In this document: positions 32,235-40,708 of the stretch, in pieces | Layout of the letters: every line of letters begins with the position of its first letter | Position numbering within the stretch: the stretch's first letter is position 1 | DNA from: Bacteroidales bacterium | GTDB taxonomy: Bacteria > Bacteroidota > Bacteroidia > Bacteroidales > P3 | Direction of reading: 5' to 3' | Length of the DNA stretch: 64,000 nucleotides | NCBI GenBank assembly: GCA_017545365.1 | Contig: JAFWOP010000028.1 | Location: 56,844 to 120,843, forward strand | The notes under the pieces: model-generated | Told to the model about the DNA's origin: nothing | Seen by the model: the letters and a program-made list of their open reading frames with translations, nothing else | The model's database searches: none | Position numbers and translations under genes: made by a program

Positions 32235-35200
32235 AGAGCCGGTGTGTGGTGATAGGCAGCGGACTGGGCGGCTTGGCCACCGCCGCCGTGCTGGCCCGCG
32301 AGGGCTATGAGGTGACGGTGGTGGAGCAGTCGCACCGTGTGGGTGGATGTCTGCAGTGCTTCAGCCGCGAGGGGTCACGGTTCGAGACGGGCATGCATTT
32401 TGTGGGCAGCCTCGACGAAGGACAGGTGTTGAGGCATTACCTCAACTATTTTGGAATCGGAGGACGGCTGACCTTCGACCGGTTGGACACCAAGGGATAT
32501 GACGTGGTGGGCCTCCAAGGCGAGCGTTTTGCCTTTGCCAACGGGCACGAGCCGATGGTGGAGGCACTGGCGGAGCGTTTCCCCCATGAGCGCGAGGGGC
32601 TGTGGCTCTTCTGGCAGCTGGCGGACAGCGTGGCGCAGTCGTCGCCCTACTACCGTCTGCCCGACGGCCACGACGAGGTGCGGACAAAGGCAGGCGATTT
32701 CCCGTCGTACCGCCTGTTTTCTACACCTGTGGACGAAGTGCTGGAATCCGTCATCGGCGACCCGCTGCTGCGAGAGGTGCTGATGGGCAACATATCGTTG
32801 TATGCCGCGCGGCGCGGGGTGACACCCTTCTCCACCTGCGCCTTCATAGCCAATTTTTACAACAACAGCGCATTCAGGATTGTGGGAGGCAGCGAGACGA
32901 TAGCGGACGCACTGGTGGAAGTGCTGTGCGGTGCTGGGGGTACGGTGCGTACGAACAGCCGTGTGGTGAAGGTTCGCTGCTCGGGGGGACGCGCGCAAGG
33001 TGTGGTGCTGGAAAACGGCACTATGCTGCCCGCTGATGTGGTGGTGAGCGACGTGCATCCCAGCCAGCTGAAGGACTGGTTTGAGGAGCATGAGCTGCGC
33101 CCTGTGTACCATTCGCGCATCGGCACGATGACAAACACCACGTCGGCCTTCTCGCTGTTTGTCAAGTTCAAGCCTCAGAGCATGCCGTATATGAACCATA
33201 ACTATTACGGCTTTGCCTGTGCGTCGCCGTGGGAGATGGCATCGTACACCGAAGAGGACTGGCCGAGGGGCTATCTGTATATGCACCACTGCCATCAGCC
33301 CCATCCCCAGTGGGCCGACAGCGGTGTGGTGCTCGCATATATGTCCGCTAGCGAACTGGCCCAGTGGCACGACACGCTTACAGGCAGGCGCGGCAGCAGC
33401 TATGAGGATTTCAAACAGCGCAAGGCGATGAGGCTGCTGGCTGCGTTGGAAAAGGACTTCCCCGGCATCGGCAGTCATATAGCAAGCTATTATACCGCCA
33501 CCCCGCTCACCTATCGTGATTATACGCTGACCCCCGATGGGTCGATGTACGGACTGGAAAGGGACGTGAGGAAGGGGTTGGCTGGCCGGGTGGACTACCG
33601 CACCAAGATACCCAATGTGCTGCTGGTGGGACAGAATATCAATGCCCACGGTATGTTGGGAGTGCTGGTGGGGGTGCTGAAGGTGTGTAGCCATATCTTG
33701 GGCGATGAGACGGTGACACGGCAGATGGTGGCAGTGGGTAGGCATGAGCAGCCTACCGGGCCCACCACTTTGGTGATGGGCGGAGGACTGGGCGGACTGC
33801 TGGTTGGTGCCCTGCTGACGAAGAAGGGGCAGCGCGTGACCCTGCTGGAACGCCACCACGCAGTGGGCGGCGGGCTCTGTTCGTTTACGCGTGGCGGCAT
33901 CAGTTTCGCAACGGGAATGCACGTGTTTGGTGGCTTTCAGAAGGGCGGACTGATGGAACGGATATGTTCCTATCTGGGTGTCATGGGACAGCTGGACCTC
34001 CGCCTGTCGGGCGAGGGCAGCGTAGACGAGGTGGTGGTGTCGCCTACGGGCGTTCATTATTGCATACCACGTGGCCGTGAGGCCTTTGTAGACTATTTCA
34101 GCCACCTCTTCCCGCATGAGGCCGACGGCATACGCCGTTATGTGGACGCACTATACAGGCTGTCACAGGAGGAAGACCTCTTCTATTTGCGCGACGAGGA
34201 GCATACGCCACTGAGCCACAGTGAGGAATTTTTGTGGCCGGTGGGCAGATTCATCGAACATTACATATCCGATGCCGACCTGCGGGCGGCGTTATCCTAT
34301 CTGGCTCCCCTATATGGGGGCGTGTGGGACGAAACGCCCGCTTATGTCCATGCGTTGGTCAACATATTGCATATTGAGGGGACTGCGCAGTTCGCCGAGA
34401 GGAGCAGCCAGATGGCAGAGGTGCTGGCGCGTATGATATGCGACGGTGGCGGCACCATACGGGTGAACGAGGCAGTGACGGGTTTCACAGTGGAGGACCA
34501 CCGTATCGGCCATGTGCTTACGTCGGCCGGAAGGACCTACCGGGCCGATAACTATGTGAGCGACCTGCCAATTCACACCCTCCTTGCCCTGTCGCCACCG
34601 AATGCCTTCCCACGCTCATATCGTCAGCGGTTGGAGGAAGCTCCCGACAGCTATTCGGCCTTTAAGCTATACGTGCGTTTCAAACCCTCCTCGCAGCCCC
34701 ACCGGCCCAGCCCGCTGTACTATGCCGCTGACAATAGGGCGGTGTGGGACTGTGCTGCGGCATCTGAGGATGTATGGCCCCGCTGCGCCATGGTCCTGAT
34801 GCAGGCCTCGCAGCAGGAGCCAGCGTTTGCACAGTCAATGACCGTGATATGCCCGATGACATACGAATGGGTGGCCCAGTGGGAAGCGACCACCATAGGA
34901 CACAGGGGCGAAGCCTATCTGAAGTGGAAGCAGGCGTGTGTCGACCGGGTGCTGATGCTGCTGGAAGTGCTGATGCCAGGCCTGCGCAGCCATGTCGAAG
35001 GGGTAGAGGCCTCGTCGCCGCTGACCATTCGCGACTATCTGGGCAACCGGCACTGCGGCATGTATGGTCTCCATAAAGACTGCAACAACATGATGCAGAC
35101 GCAGCTCGCAGTGCGTACCAAAGTGCGCAACCTCTTCCTTACCGGGCAGGACGTGAACCTGCACGGCATGTGCGGTGTGGCCGTCACCGCCATAGCCACC

Positions 35201-35284
35201 GCCGAAGCCCTGCTAGGCGACAGCACGTTGCGAAGGGGAATAAAAGAAGTAAGAGAGCCGAAGGTCGCGAACTCCTCTGAATAA
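32231..35284 (+). CDS. Tandem-fused CrtI-like FAD-dependent oxidoreductase
   Basis: 1017 residues from the ATG at 32231, overlapping the previous stop by 4 bases. Two complete phytoene-desaturase-like units follow each other. The first has V-I-G-S-G-L-G-G-L-A near residue 6 and V-G-G-C-L-Q-C-F; the second starts near 510 with V-M-G-G-G-L-G-G-L and V-G-G-G-L-C-S-F. Each unit carries the G-M-H-V/F-x-G segment, and each ends with an N-V-L/N-L-F-L-V/T-G-Q-N/D-x-N-x-H-G motif near its C-terminus. Each would bind FAD. They may desaturate, saturate or isomerise the chain or oxidise the ring. The halves are diverged, so the duplication is old. Confidence 0.9.
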   Translation: MKSRCVVIGSGLGGLATAAVLAREGYEVTVVEQSHRVGGCLQCFSREGSRFETGMHFVGSLDEGQVLRHYLNYFGIGGRLTFDRLDTKGYDVVGLQGERFAFANGHEPMVEALAERFPHEREGLWLFWQLADSVAQSSPYYRLPDGHDEVRTKAGDFPSYRLFSTPVDEVLESVIGDPLLREVLMGNISLYAARRGVTPFSTCAFIANFYNNSAFRIVGGSETIADALVEVLCGAGGTVRTNSRVVKVRCSGGRAQGVVLENGTMLPADVVVSDVHPSQLKDWFEEHELRPVYHSRIGTMTNTTSAFSLFVKFKPQSMPYMNHNYYGFACASPWEMASYTEEDWPRGYLYMHHCHQPHPQWADSGVVLAYMSASELAQWHDTLTGRRGSSYEDFKQRKAMRLLAALEKDFPGIGSHIASYYTATPLTYRDYTLTPDGSMYGLERDVRKGLAGRVDYRTKIPNVLLVGQNINAHGMLGVLVGVLKVCSHILGDETVTRQMVAVGRHEQPTGPTTLVMGGGLGGLLVGALLTKKGQRVTLLERHHAVGGGLCSFTRGGISFATGMHVFGGFQKGGLMERICSYLGVMGQLDLRLSGEGSVDEVVVSPTGVHYCIPRGREAFVDYFSHLFPHEADGIRRYVDALYRLSQEEDLFYLRDEEHTPLSHSEEFLWPVGRFIEHYISDADLRAALSYLAPLYGGVWDETPAYVHALVNILHIEGTAQFAERSSQMAEVLARMICDGGGTIRVNEAVTGFTVEDHRIGHVLTSAGRTYRADNYVSDLPIHTLLALSPPNAFPRSYRQRLEEAPDSYSAFKLYVRFKPSSQPHRPSPLYYAADNRAVWDCAAASEDVWPRCAMVLMQASQQEPAFAQSMTVICPMTYEWVAQWEATTIGHRGEAYLKWKQACVDRVLMLLEVLMPGLRSHVEGVEASSPLTIRDYLGNRHCGMYGLHKDCNNMMQTQLAVRTKVRNLFLTGQDVNLHGMCGVAVTAIATAEALLGDSTLRRGIKEVREPKVANSSE

Positions 35285-35452
35285 AGATAATAAAGTGAGC
35301 AATGTGTGAATTAAAGTAAAAGGTAAAAACTAAAAGAATGTGTTAACGTGTGAATGTGTGAATGTGTTAGTCGCTGACGCATCAAAGATTAACGAATTAT
35401 CGAATTTACGCATTCCTCTAACCTCTAACTTGACAATCAAACAATCAAGAAT
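35285..35452. repeat. Word-repeat intergenic region upstream of the radical SAM gene
   Basis: The gap holds AGTAAAAGGTAAAAACTAAAA (the arm word of the 3015 repeat), then a GTGTGAATGTGTGAATGTGTTAG run, CCTCTAACCTCTAAC and ACAATCAAACAATCAA. No gene or clear promoter box is seen, so the following genes may be read from upstream. Confidence 0.65.
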
Positions 35453-36742
35453 ATGGACAGAATAAAATTAAAACTCATTTACCCCCGATGGCAGAAGTTG
35501 CGTGGGCAGACCACCTTCAACCTGCCCCCTCATGGGCCGGTGGCGTTTGCTGCCACGCTGCCAGACTATGTGGAGGTCTCATTTGTGGATGAAAATGTGG
35601 AGGAGATAGACTTTGACGACGACTGCGACGTGGTGGCACTCTCGATGATGCTGAGCACGCAGGTGAAGCGCGGTTGGGCCATAGCCGACGAATACCATCG
35701 CAGAGGCAAGCAGGTAATGGCCGGCGGCATCTCCACCATGCTCCATGCTGAAGAGATGGTGCAACATGTGGATTCGGTGTTCCTCGGGGAGTCGGAGGGG
35801 CGGCAGGAACAGGTTTTCGAAGACTGGCGATGCGGACGCCTCAAGAAAGTGTATAACTACATGGGTCAGATGCCGCCCATCGAAACCGTGGGGCCCTGCA
35901 GACGCGATCTCTACAAACGCCACCTCTATAACCACAAGGGCGTTCAGATGGTAGACCTCTTCCATGCTTCGCGCGGCTGCCGTTTCAGCTGCTACCCGTG
36001 TGCCGTCTCCTATCTCGGCGGTCGCAAGTTCCGCCCACGCCCCATCGACAAGGTGGTGGAGGATATGGCAGCCATCGACAACAACCGCCTCTTTATCGTC
36101 GACAACTCGCTCGCCCAGAATAAGGAGTGGGAGATGGAACTGTTCAAGGCTATTGCCCCCCTGAAGAAAAAATGGATTAGTCACACGATAGAGGACGACC
36201 CTGTGGTGCTGGACCTTGCCTCTAAGGCAGGAGCATGGTATGTCTACCAGGCTGTGTACGACACGTCGGACTATATCAAAGAACGTGTGAAACGCTATCA
36301 CGACTACGGCATCGGGGTGGAAGGCACCATCCTGCTGGGATTGGACAACCAGACGGAGGATGACTGCAAGCGGCTCATCGACTTCTTGGGCGAGATAGAC
36401 CTGGACTTGGCGGAGTTCACCGTGCTCACCCCGTTCCCTCATACAAAGGCCTATGACGACCTGCTGCGGCAGGGACGCATTTTCGATTTCGACTGGGACC
36501 ACTACAATGCTGGTCAGGTGGTGTTCCAGCCCCAGCATATGTCGCCCGAACGGTTGCAGGATTTGTATGACTATGCGTGGAGGAGCTTCTATGCGACCGA
36601 GAGCCAGGAGCAGAAGATGTTCAAGCTTTTTTACAACGTGGTGGCCCGCGAGATGGAAGACGGCACCTACCGCCCACGCAATCGCGCACTGGCCAACAAG
36701 TCGTTTGGAAAGGATGTTGTACGTAATATTGCCAAGAAATGA
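35453..36742 (+). CDS. Radical SAM protein with N-terminal B12-binding-like domain
   Basis: 429 residues. The cluster motif C-R-F-S-C-Y-P-C (Cys176, 180, 183) gives the CxxxCxxC of radical SAM enzymes. Residues 1-150 have the Rossmann-like cobalamin-domain pattern (V-V-A-L-S-M-M-L-S-T and V-M-A-G-G-I-S), but the D-x-H-x-x-G base-off His motif is not seen. Of the same broad group as BchE and HpnJ. It could methylate, cyclise or oxidise an unactivated carbon of the product. It is 4 bases overlapped with the next small gene (ATGA), so the two are coupled. Confidence 0.9.
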   Translation: MDRIKLKLIYPRWQKLRGQTTFNLPPHGPVAFAATLPDYVEVSFVDENVEEIDFDDDCDVVALSMMLSTQVKRGWAIADEYHRRGKQVMAGGISTMLHAEEMVQHVDSVFLGESEGRQEQVFEDWRCGRLKKVYNYMGQMPPIETVGPCRRDLYKRHLYNHKGVQMVDLFHASRGCRFSCYPCAVSYLGGRKFRPRPIDKVVEDMAAIDNNRLFIVDNSLAQNKEWEMELFKAIAPLKKKWISHTIEDDPVVLDLASKAGAWYVYQAVYDTSDYIKERVKRYHDYGIGVEGTILLGLDNQTEDDCKRLIDFLGEIDLDLAEFTVLTPFPHTKAYDDLLRQGRIFDFDWDHYNAGQVVFQPQHMSPERLQDLYDYAWRSFYATESQEQKMFKLFYNVVAREMEDGTYRPRNRALANKSFGKDVVRNIAKK

Positions 36743-37104
36743 AAGTATCAGAGACTTACTACGACGAGATATTCCCTTTCCGCGGACAGTGGGACATGCC
36801 CTCGACCTGCGGACTGAAGATTAGGGAGGCTGACGGCAGGACCTATGTCATAGTGACAGAGCTGTATCAGGACAACCCAGGTACCTCGGTTACCTATGCT
36901 GGGCGCTCGTTGGCAGAGCAGATTTGCGAACAGAAACATCTGGACGTGAACCAGATTGTTTATTGGGAGTGTAATCCCGACACCAATTCCAAATTGTCGT
37001 TCTACGACGAGGAGTATTTCGAGGTGACTTTCGATGAGGGACACCCGCCCGCCTACCGCCGTCTGGAACGCGACGAGGTGGCGAAAATACTTGGTGGACA
37101 ATGA
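36739..37104 (+). CDS. Small protein of unknown function coupled to the radical SAM gene
   Basis: 121 residues, soluble, no signal peptide. It is rich in acidic and aromatic residues; visible segments are Y-V-I-V-T-E-L-Y-Q-D-N-P-G-T-S-V-T and N-Q-I-V-Y-W-E-C-N-P-D-T-N-S. Both ends overlap neighbours by ATGA (start with the radical SAM gene, stop with the esterase gene), so it is firmly part of this operon. I do not recognise the family. A helper or substrate-carrier role for the radical SAM enzyme is conceivable but unsupported. Confidence 0.8.
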   Translation: MKVSETYYDEIFPFRGQWDMPSTCGLKIREADGRTYVIVTELYQDNPGTSVTYAGRSLAEQICEQKHLDVNQIVYWECNPDTNSKLSFYDEEYFEVTFDEGHPPAYRRLERDEVAKILGGQ

Positions 37105-37946
37105 GGCGGAGTCTGCTTTGTGTGCTTTTGGTCTGGCTGGTTGGTCAGCCGCTTCAAGGACAACAGGCGTTCCCCCTATGGCCGGAGGCTGAGGGGGCAG
37201 CCAGCAAGGTGACCATCACACCGTACGTGGCCGAGGGGTCGCGGGCAGCAGTAGTGGTGTGTCCGGGGGGCAGCTACTTCTGGCTTGACTACATGGGCGA
37301 GGGCATAGAGGTGGCCCAGTGGCTTCAAATTCATGGGGTATCGGCATTTGTACTCAAGTACCGAGTGCCGGGATGGTGGGCGTGGTACACCCATTACCGC
37401 CTCGTGTGCAGGGGAGTGCGCCACCCCGATATGTATGACGATGGTCAGAAGGCGTTGCGCTGGGTGGCAGACCATGCGGCAGAGTATGGCATAGACACCG
37501 CCCGTATAGGAATGATGGGTTTTTCGGCTGGCGGACATCTGGTGCTAGGCCAGGCTGTGACCACCACGGGGCAGAGACCGGCTTTCGTGGCCGCAATATA
37601 TCCGGTGGTGACTATGACGGGAGAGTATGTCCACAAGCGTTCGCGCAGGGGGCTGATGGGTGAATGGGGCCAGTATGACAAGGATTTGCGCGAACAGCTC
37701 TCAATAGAACGTCAGGTGCCGCAGGATGTCCCGCCGATATTTTTGGTGAACTGTGTCGACGATCCCATAGTGGATTATCACAACGCCCAGATGCTGGCCG
37801 ACACACTGGCTGCCAAGGGCATCAGCCACCGTTTTCTGCAGTATAGGCACGGCCGTCATGGTTTTGGAGTGAGCGACGTGTACGGCACCCCCGAATCGCG
37901 GGGGTGGAAATACGAGTTCCTTCGATGGCTGGGTCAGTTATGGTAA
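37101..37946 (+). CDS. Secreted alpha/beta-hydrolase (BD-FAE/acetyl-esterase-like)
   Basis: 281 residues with a signal peptide (L-L-C-V-L-L-V-W-L-V-G, cleavage near Q-G-Q-Q). The oxyanion region is C-P-G-G-S-Y-F near 55, the nucleophile elbow is M-G-F-S-A-G-G near 140, the Asp is in V-D-D-P-I-V-D near 218-222 and the His in G-R-H-G-F near 252. Similar esterases remove acetyl or aryl groups from polysaccharides. In this operon it could trim or transfer an ester-linked product in the periplasm. Confidence 0.87.
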   Translation: MRRSLLCVLLVWLVGQPLQGQQAFPLWPEAEGAASKVTITPYVAEGSRAAVVVCPGGSYFWLDYMGEGIEVAQWLQIHGVSAFVLKYRVPGWWAWYTHYRLVCRGVRHPDMYDDGQKALRWVADHAAEYGIDTARIGMMGFSAGGHLVLGQAVTTTGQRPAFVAAIYPVVTMTGEYVHKRSRRGLMGEWGQYDKDLREQLSIERQVPQDVPPIFLVNCVDDPIVDYHNAQMLADTLAAKGISHRFLQYRHGRHGFGVSDVYGTPESRGWKYEFLRWLGQLW

Positions 37947-38184
37947 CCCCCTATTTATTTTTTTGAGTCTATAATAAAGAATGTGTTTATGCGTTACTAA
38001 CTACTAAAAATAAAAGATATTGCTTGATTGCTTGATTGTGTTAATGCTTGAGTGCTGCCGCCCCTTATGAATTGAGAATTGAGAATTTGCTGCCGCCTTA
38101 TGAATTGAGAATTGAGAATTTGCTGCCGCCCCCTCTAACCTCTAACCAATTATTCAAGCAATCAAACAATCAAACAATCAAATT
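37947..38184. repeat. Word-repeat region with a 33-bp tandem direct repeat
   Basis: A perfect 33-bp unit (TTATGAATTGAGAATTGAGA then ATTTGCTGCCGCC) occurs twice head to tail at 38065-38097 and 38098-38130. It is flanked by complementary words: TGATTGCTTG (38026-38035) pairs with CAAGCAATCA (38155-38164). CTGCCGCC lies in the loop. The region ends in CAATCAAACAATCAAACAATCAA just before the next ATG. Confidence 0.8.
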
Positions 38185-39480
38185 ATGATGAATTCAGACA
38201 TAGAATACCAGTCCCCCGAACAAATCAAACGCTTTCAGGAGGCGAAGCTGGCCGATGCGTTGGCCTACTTGGAGGCTCATTCGCCTTACTATCGGCGCAT
38301 GTTTTCCAGTTATGGAATTGATATACATAAAATCAAGTACCTCGAAGACCTTACGCGCATCCCATTCACTGAGAAGAAGGACCTACAGCTGTTTAACGAC
38401 GACTTCCGCTGCTGCCCGCGTGAGCGCATCATCGACTACATTACCACGTCGGGCACGCTGGGCGACCCAGTGACCTTCGGCTGCACGGAGAAAGATCTCC
38501 AGCGGCTGGCGTATAATGAAAAGAAGTCTTTTGCCTGTGCCGGTGTGAGACCTGGCGACATCGTGCAACTGATGACGACGCTCGACAAACGTTTTATGGC
38601 GGGGCTTGCGTACTTCCTCGGTCTGCGCGAGTTGGGGGCATCGGTGATACGTGTGGGTAACGGCATCCCCGAATTGCAGTGGGACACGATACGCCGTCTT
38701 CAGCCCGACACGATTATGTGTGTGCCTTCGTTTATATTGAAACTGGTCCAGTATGCCGAAGCGCACCAGATAGATTATCGCAACAGCAGCATACGCCGCA
38801 TCATAGGCATCGGAGAAGGGCTGCGCGAGCAGGATTTCAGTCTCAACCTTCTAGGTCGCCGCATCAAAGAGAAATGGGACGTGCAGCTGTTTGCCACCTA
38901 TTCGTCGACCGAGATGGGGGCTACGTTCTCGGAATGCCCCTACGGCATGGGCGGCCATGTACACCCGGAGTTAATAATAGTGGAGATAATAGGCGACGAC
39001 GACCTGCCGGTGGCCGACGGGGAGTCGGGCGAAGTGGTGGTGACCACGTTGGGGGTTGAGGGTATGCCGCTGCTGAGATTCCGCACGGGTGACATTGCTG
39101 CCAAGCGGGTGGAGCAATGCCCCTGCGGTCGCAACTCCTACCGCCTCACACCGCTGCTGGGCCGTAAGAACAATATGATTAAGCTGAAGGGCACCACACT
39201 CTATCCGCCAGCCATTAACGATGTGTTGGACAATACCGACTATGTGGAGAACTATGTTGTGGAGGTGAGGACCAACGATGCAGGAACCGACGACGTGGTG
39301 GTGAAGATAGCACTGGAACACACCCCTGATTTTGATGTGGTGAAGACTCTCAAGGATAGTTTCCGCTCACGCATCAGGGTGGCTCCAGAGATTGAGGTGC
39401 TCCCATCGGAACAAATCAGGCAGATAGTATTCCCTCCCAAGAGCCGCAAACCGGTCAAGTTTATCGACCTGCGCTCTTAG
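38185..39480 (+). CDS. PaaK-like AMP-forming aryl-CoA/acyl ligase
   Basis: 431 residues, the phenylacetate-CoA-ligase length. Motifs: T-T-S-G-T-L-G-D-P near 92 (P-loop), Y-S-S-T-E-M-G near 240 (A5), F-R-T-G-D near 300 (A7) and G-R-K-N-N-M-I-K-L-K-G near 330 (A8). C-P-C-G-R holds Cys residues typical of this group. It would adenylate an aromatic acid and pass it to CoA or ACP. In this context 4-coumarate from the lyase at 14752 is the obvious candidate, by inference. Confidence 0.9.
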   Translation: MMNSDIEYQSPEQIKRFQEAKLADALAYLEAHSPYYRRMFSSYGIDIHKIKYLEDLTRIPFTEKKDLQLFNDDFRCCPRERIIDYITTSGTLGDPVTFGCTEKDLQRLAYNEKKSFACAGVRPGDIVQLMTTLDKRFMAGLAYFLGLRELGASVIRVGNGIPELQWDTIRRLQPDTIMCVPSFILKLVQYAEAHQIDYRNSSIRRIIGIGEGLREQDFSLNLLGRRIKEKWDVQLFATYSSTEMGATFSECPYGMGGHVHPELIIVEIIGDDDLPVADGESGEVVVTTLGVEGMPLLRFRTGDIAAKRVEQCPCGRNSYRLTPLLGRKNNMIKLKGTTLYPPAINDVLDNTDYVENYVVEVRTNDAGTDDVVVKIALEHTPDFDVVKTLKDSFRSRIRVAPEIEVLPSEQIRQIVFPPKSRKPVKFIDLRS

Positions 39481-39569
39481 GAGTCTGAAAGTGTATGTGC
39501 AATAATGCGTAAATCGACTAACGCTTTTTTCAAACATGGTTCCCTACTTGTAAACAGTACATTTAAAGC

Positions 39570-40688
39570 ATGAATTTCGACGATATAAGGCCCTATGACG
39601 ACAGCGAGATGCGTGAGGCACTCCAACGCATCGCCCGCAGCCCCGAGTTTGAGAGTGTGGCAGCCTATCTCTACCCCTCAACCCCATTGGAACAGGTGAA
39701 GGGAAACTTCGTGGCTATCAAGACCATCGAACAGCTGCAGAGCACTATCATGTATGACCTTATCAAACATGTCATAGACACAACGATAACCCAGTTCACT
39801 TATTCAGGGGTGGAGCAACTTGCCCCTGGACAGAACTATCTCTTTGTGTCGAACCACCGCGACATAGTGTTGGATGCCAATCTGTTGGTATATGTGATGT
39901 ATCTTCACAGCTTCCCTCCGATTCAGATTACCTTTGGGGCTAACCTGATGAGCCATCCTGTGGTGACGGACATTGGCAGGTGTAACCGTATGTTCAAGGT
40001 GGAGCGGGGAGGCAGCCCCAAAGAGTTCTACACCAACCTCCGCCATGTGTCGCTGTATATGAGGCATGTGCTGGCTGATAGGCATGAGTCGGTGTGGATA
40101 GCCCAACGCAACGGTCGTACTAAGGACGGCAACGACCAGACCGAGGTGGCGTTGGTCAAGATGCTAGGCCTCTACGATTCAAGACCTACAGCCGAGACCT
40201 ACAGCTCGCTGCGTATCGTGCCCGTTACAATATCCTACGAGTGGGAACCCTGCGATTTCCTTAAGGTGCGCGAGGTCTGCCTGACGCGTCAGCAGGGCAG
40301 CTACACCAAGCAAATGGGCGAGGACCTGGTGAGCATCCTCACCGGCATCCGTTCGCCCAAGGGGCAGGTATACATTTCGTTTAACAAACCTATCGATGCC
40401 GACGATCTACGTTCCCTGCCCGATGGAGGCAGCGCATTGGCAGAGCAGCTGGCCCAGTTGCTCACCAGCCGCATCAGTGATGGCTACCACTTGATGCCCA
40501 CCAACTATGTGGCGTATGACCTGCTGCATGGGGGCATGCGTTATGCGGGCCACTATACGTCTCTTCAAAAAGAGGCTTTCATCGACCATATGTCGCAGAT
40601 GCCTGCGGTTGACGGCATCGGTATGGAAACACTGCGTCAGCAGTTTCTCACCCTCTATGCCAACCCGGTTGAAAGAGCTGCGCGGTAG
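39570..40688 (+). CDS. Glycerol-3-phosphate-type acyltransferase (PlsC/PlsB-like)
   Basis: 372 residues. The acyltransferase motif S-N-H-R-D-I-V-L-D (H-x4-D) is near 113-121. A divergent block III, Q-R-N-G-R-T-K-D-G, replaces F-P-E-G-T-R-S near 178, and V-P-V-T-I-S-Y-E is block IV. It would acylate a lysophospholipid or related lipid at the membrane. Together with the PlsC domain at 28644-32234 and the LpxL-type enzyme at 20371 it is the third acyltransferase in the locus. It is the last plus-strand gene before the convergent SDR pair. Confidence 0.86.
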   Translation: MNFDDIRPYDDSEMREALQRIARSPEFESVAAYLYPSTPLEQVKGNFVAIKTIEQLQSTIMYDLIKHVIDTTITQFTYSGVEQLAPGQNYLFVSNHRDIVLDANLLVYVMYLHSFPPIQITFGANLMSHPVVTDIGRCNRMFKVERGGSPKEFYTNLRHVSLYMRHVLADRHESVWIAQRNGRTKDGNDQTEVALVKMLGLYDSRPTAETYSSLRIVPVTISYEWEPCDFLKVREVCLTRQQGSYTKQMGEDLVSILTGIRSPKGQVYISFNKPIDADDLRSLPDGGSALAEQLAQLLTSRISDGYHLMPTNYVAYDLLHGGMRYAGHYTSLQKEAFIDHMSQMPAVDGIGMETLRQQFLTLYANPVERAAR

Positions 40689-40708
40689 GGCGGGTGTCGT
40701 CACTATGT

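Noticed and set aside
32375..34117. 580-residue minus-strand frame over the FAD oxidoreductase
   Set aside because: Antisense shadow; composition is H/Q/R-rich and unstructured.
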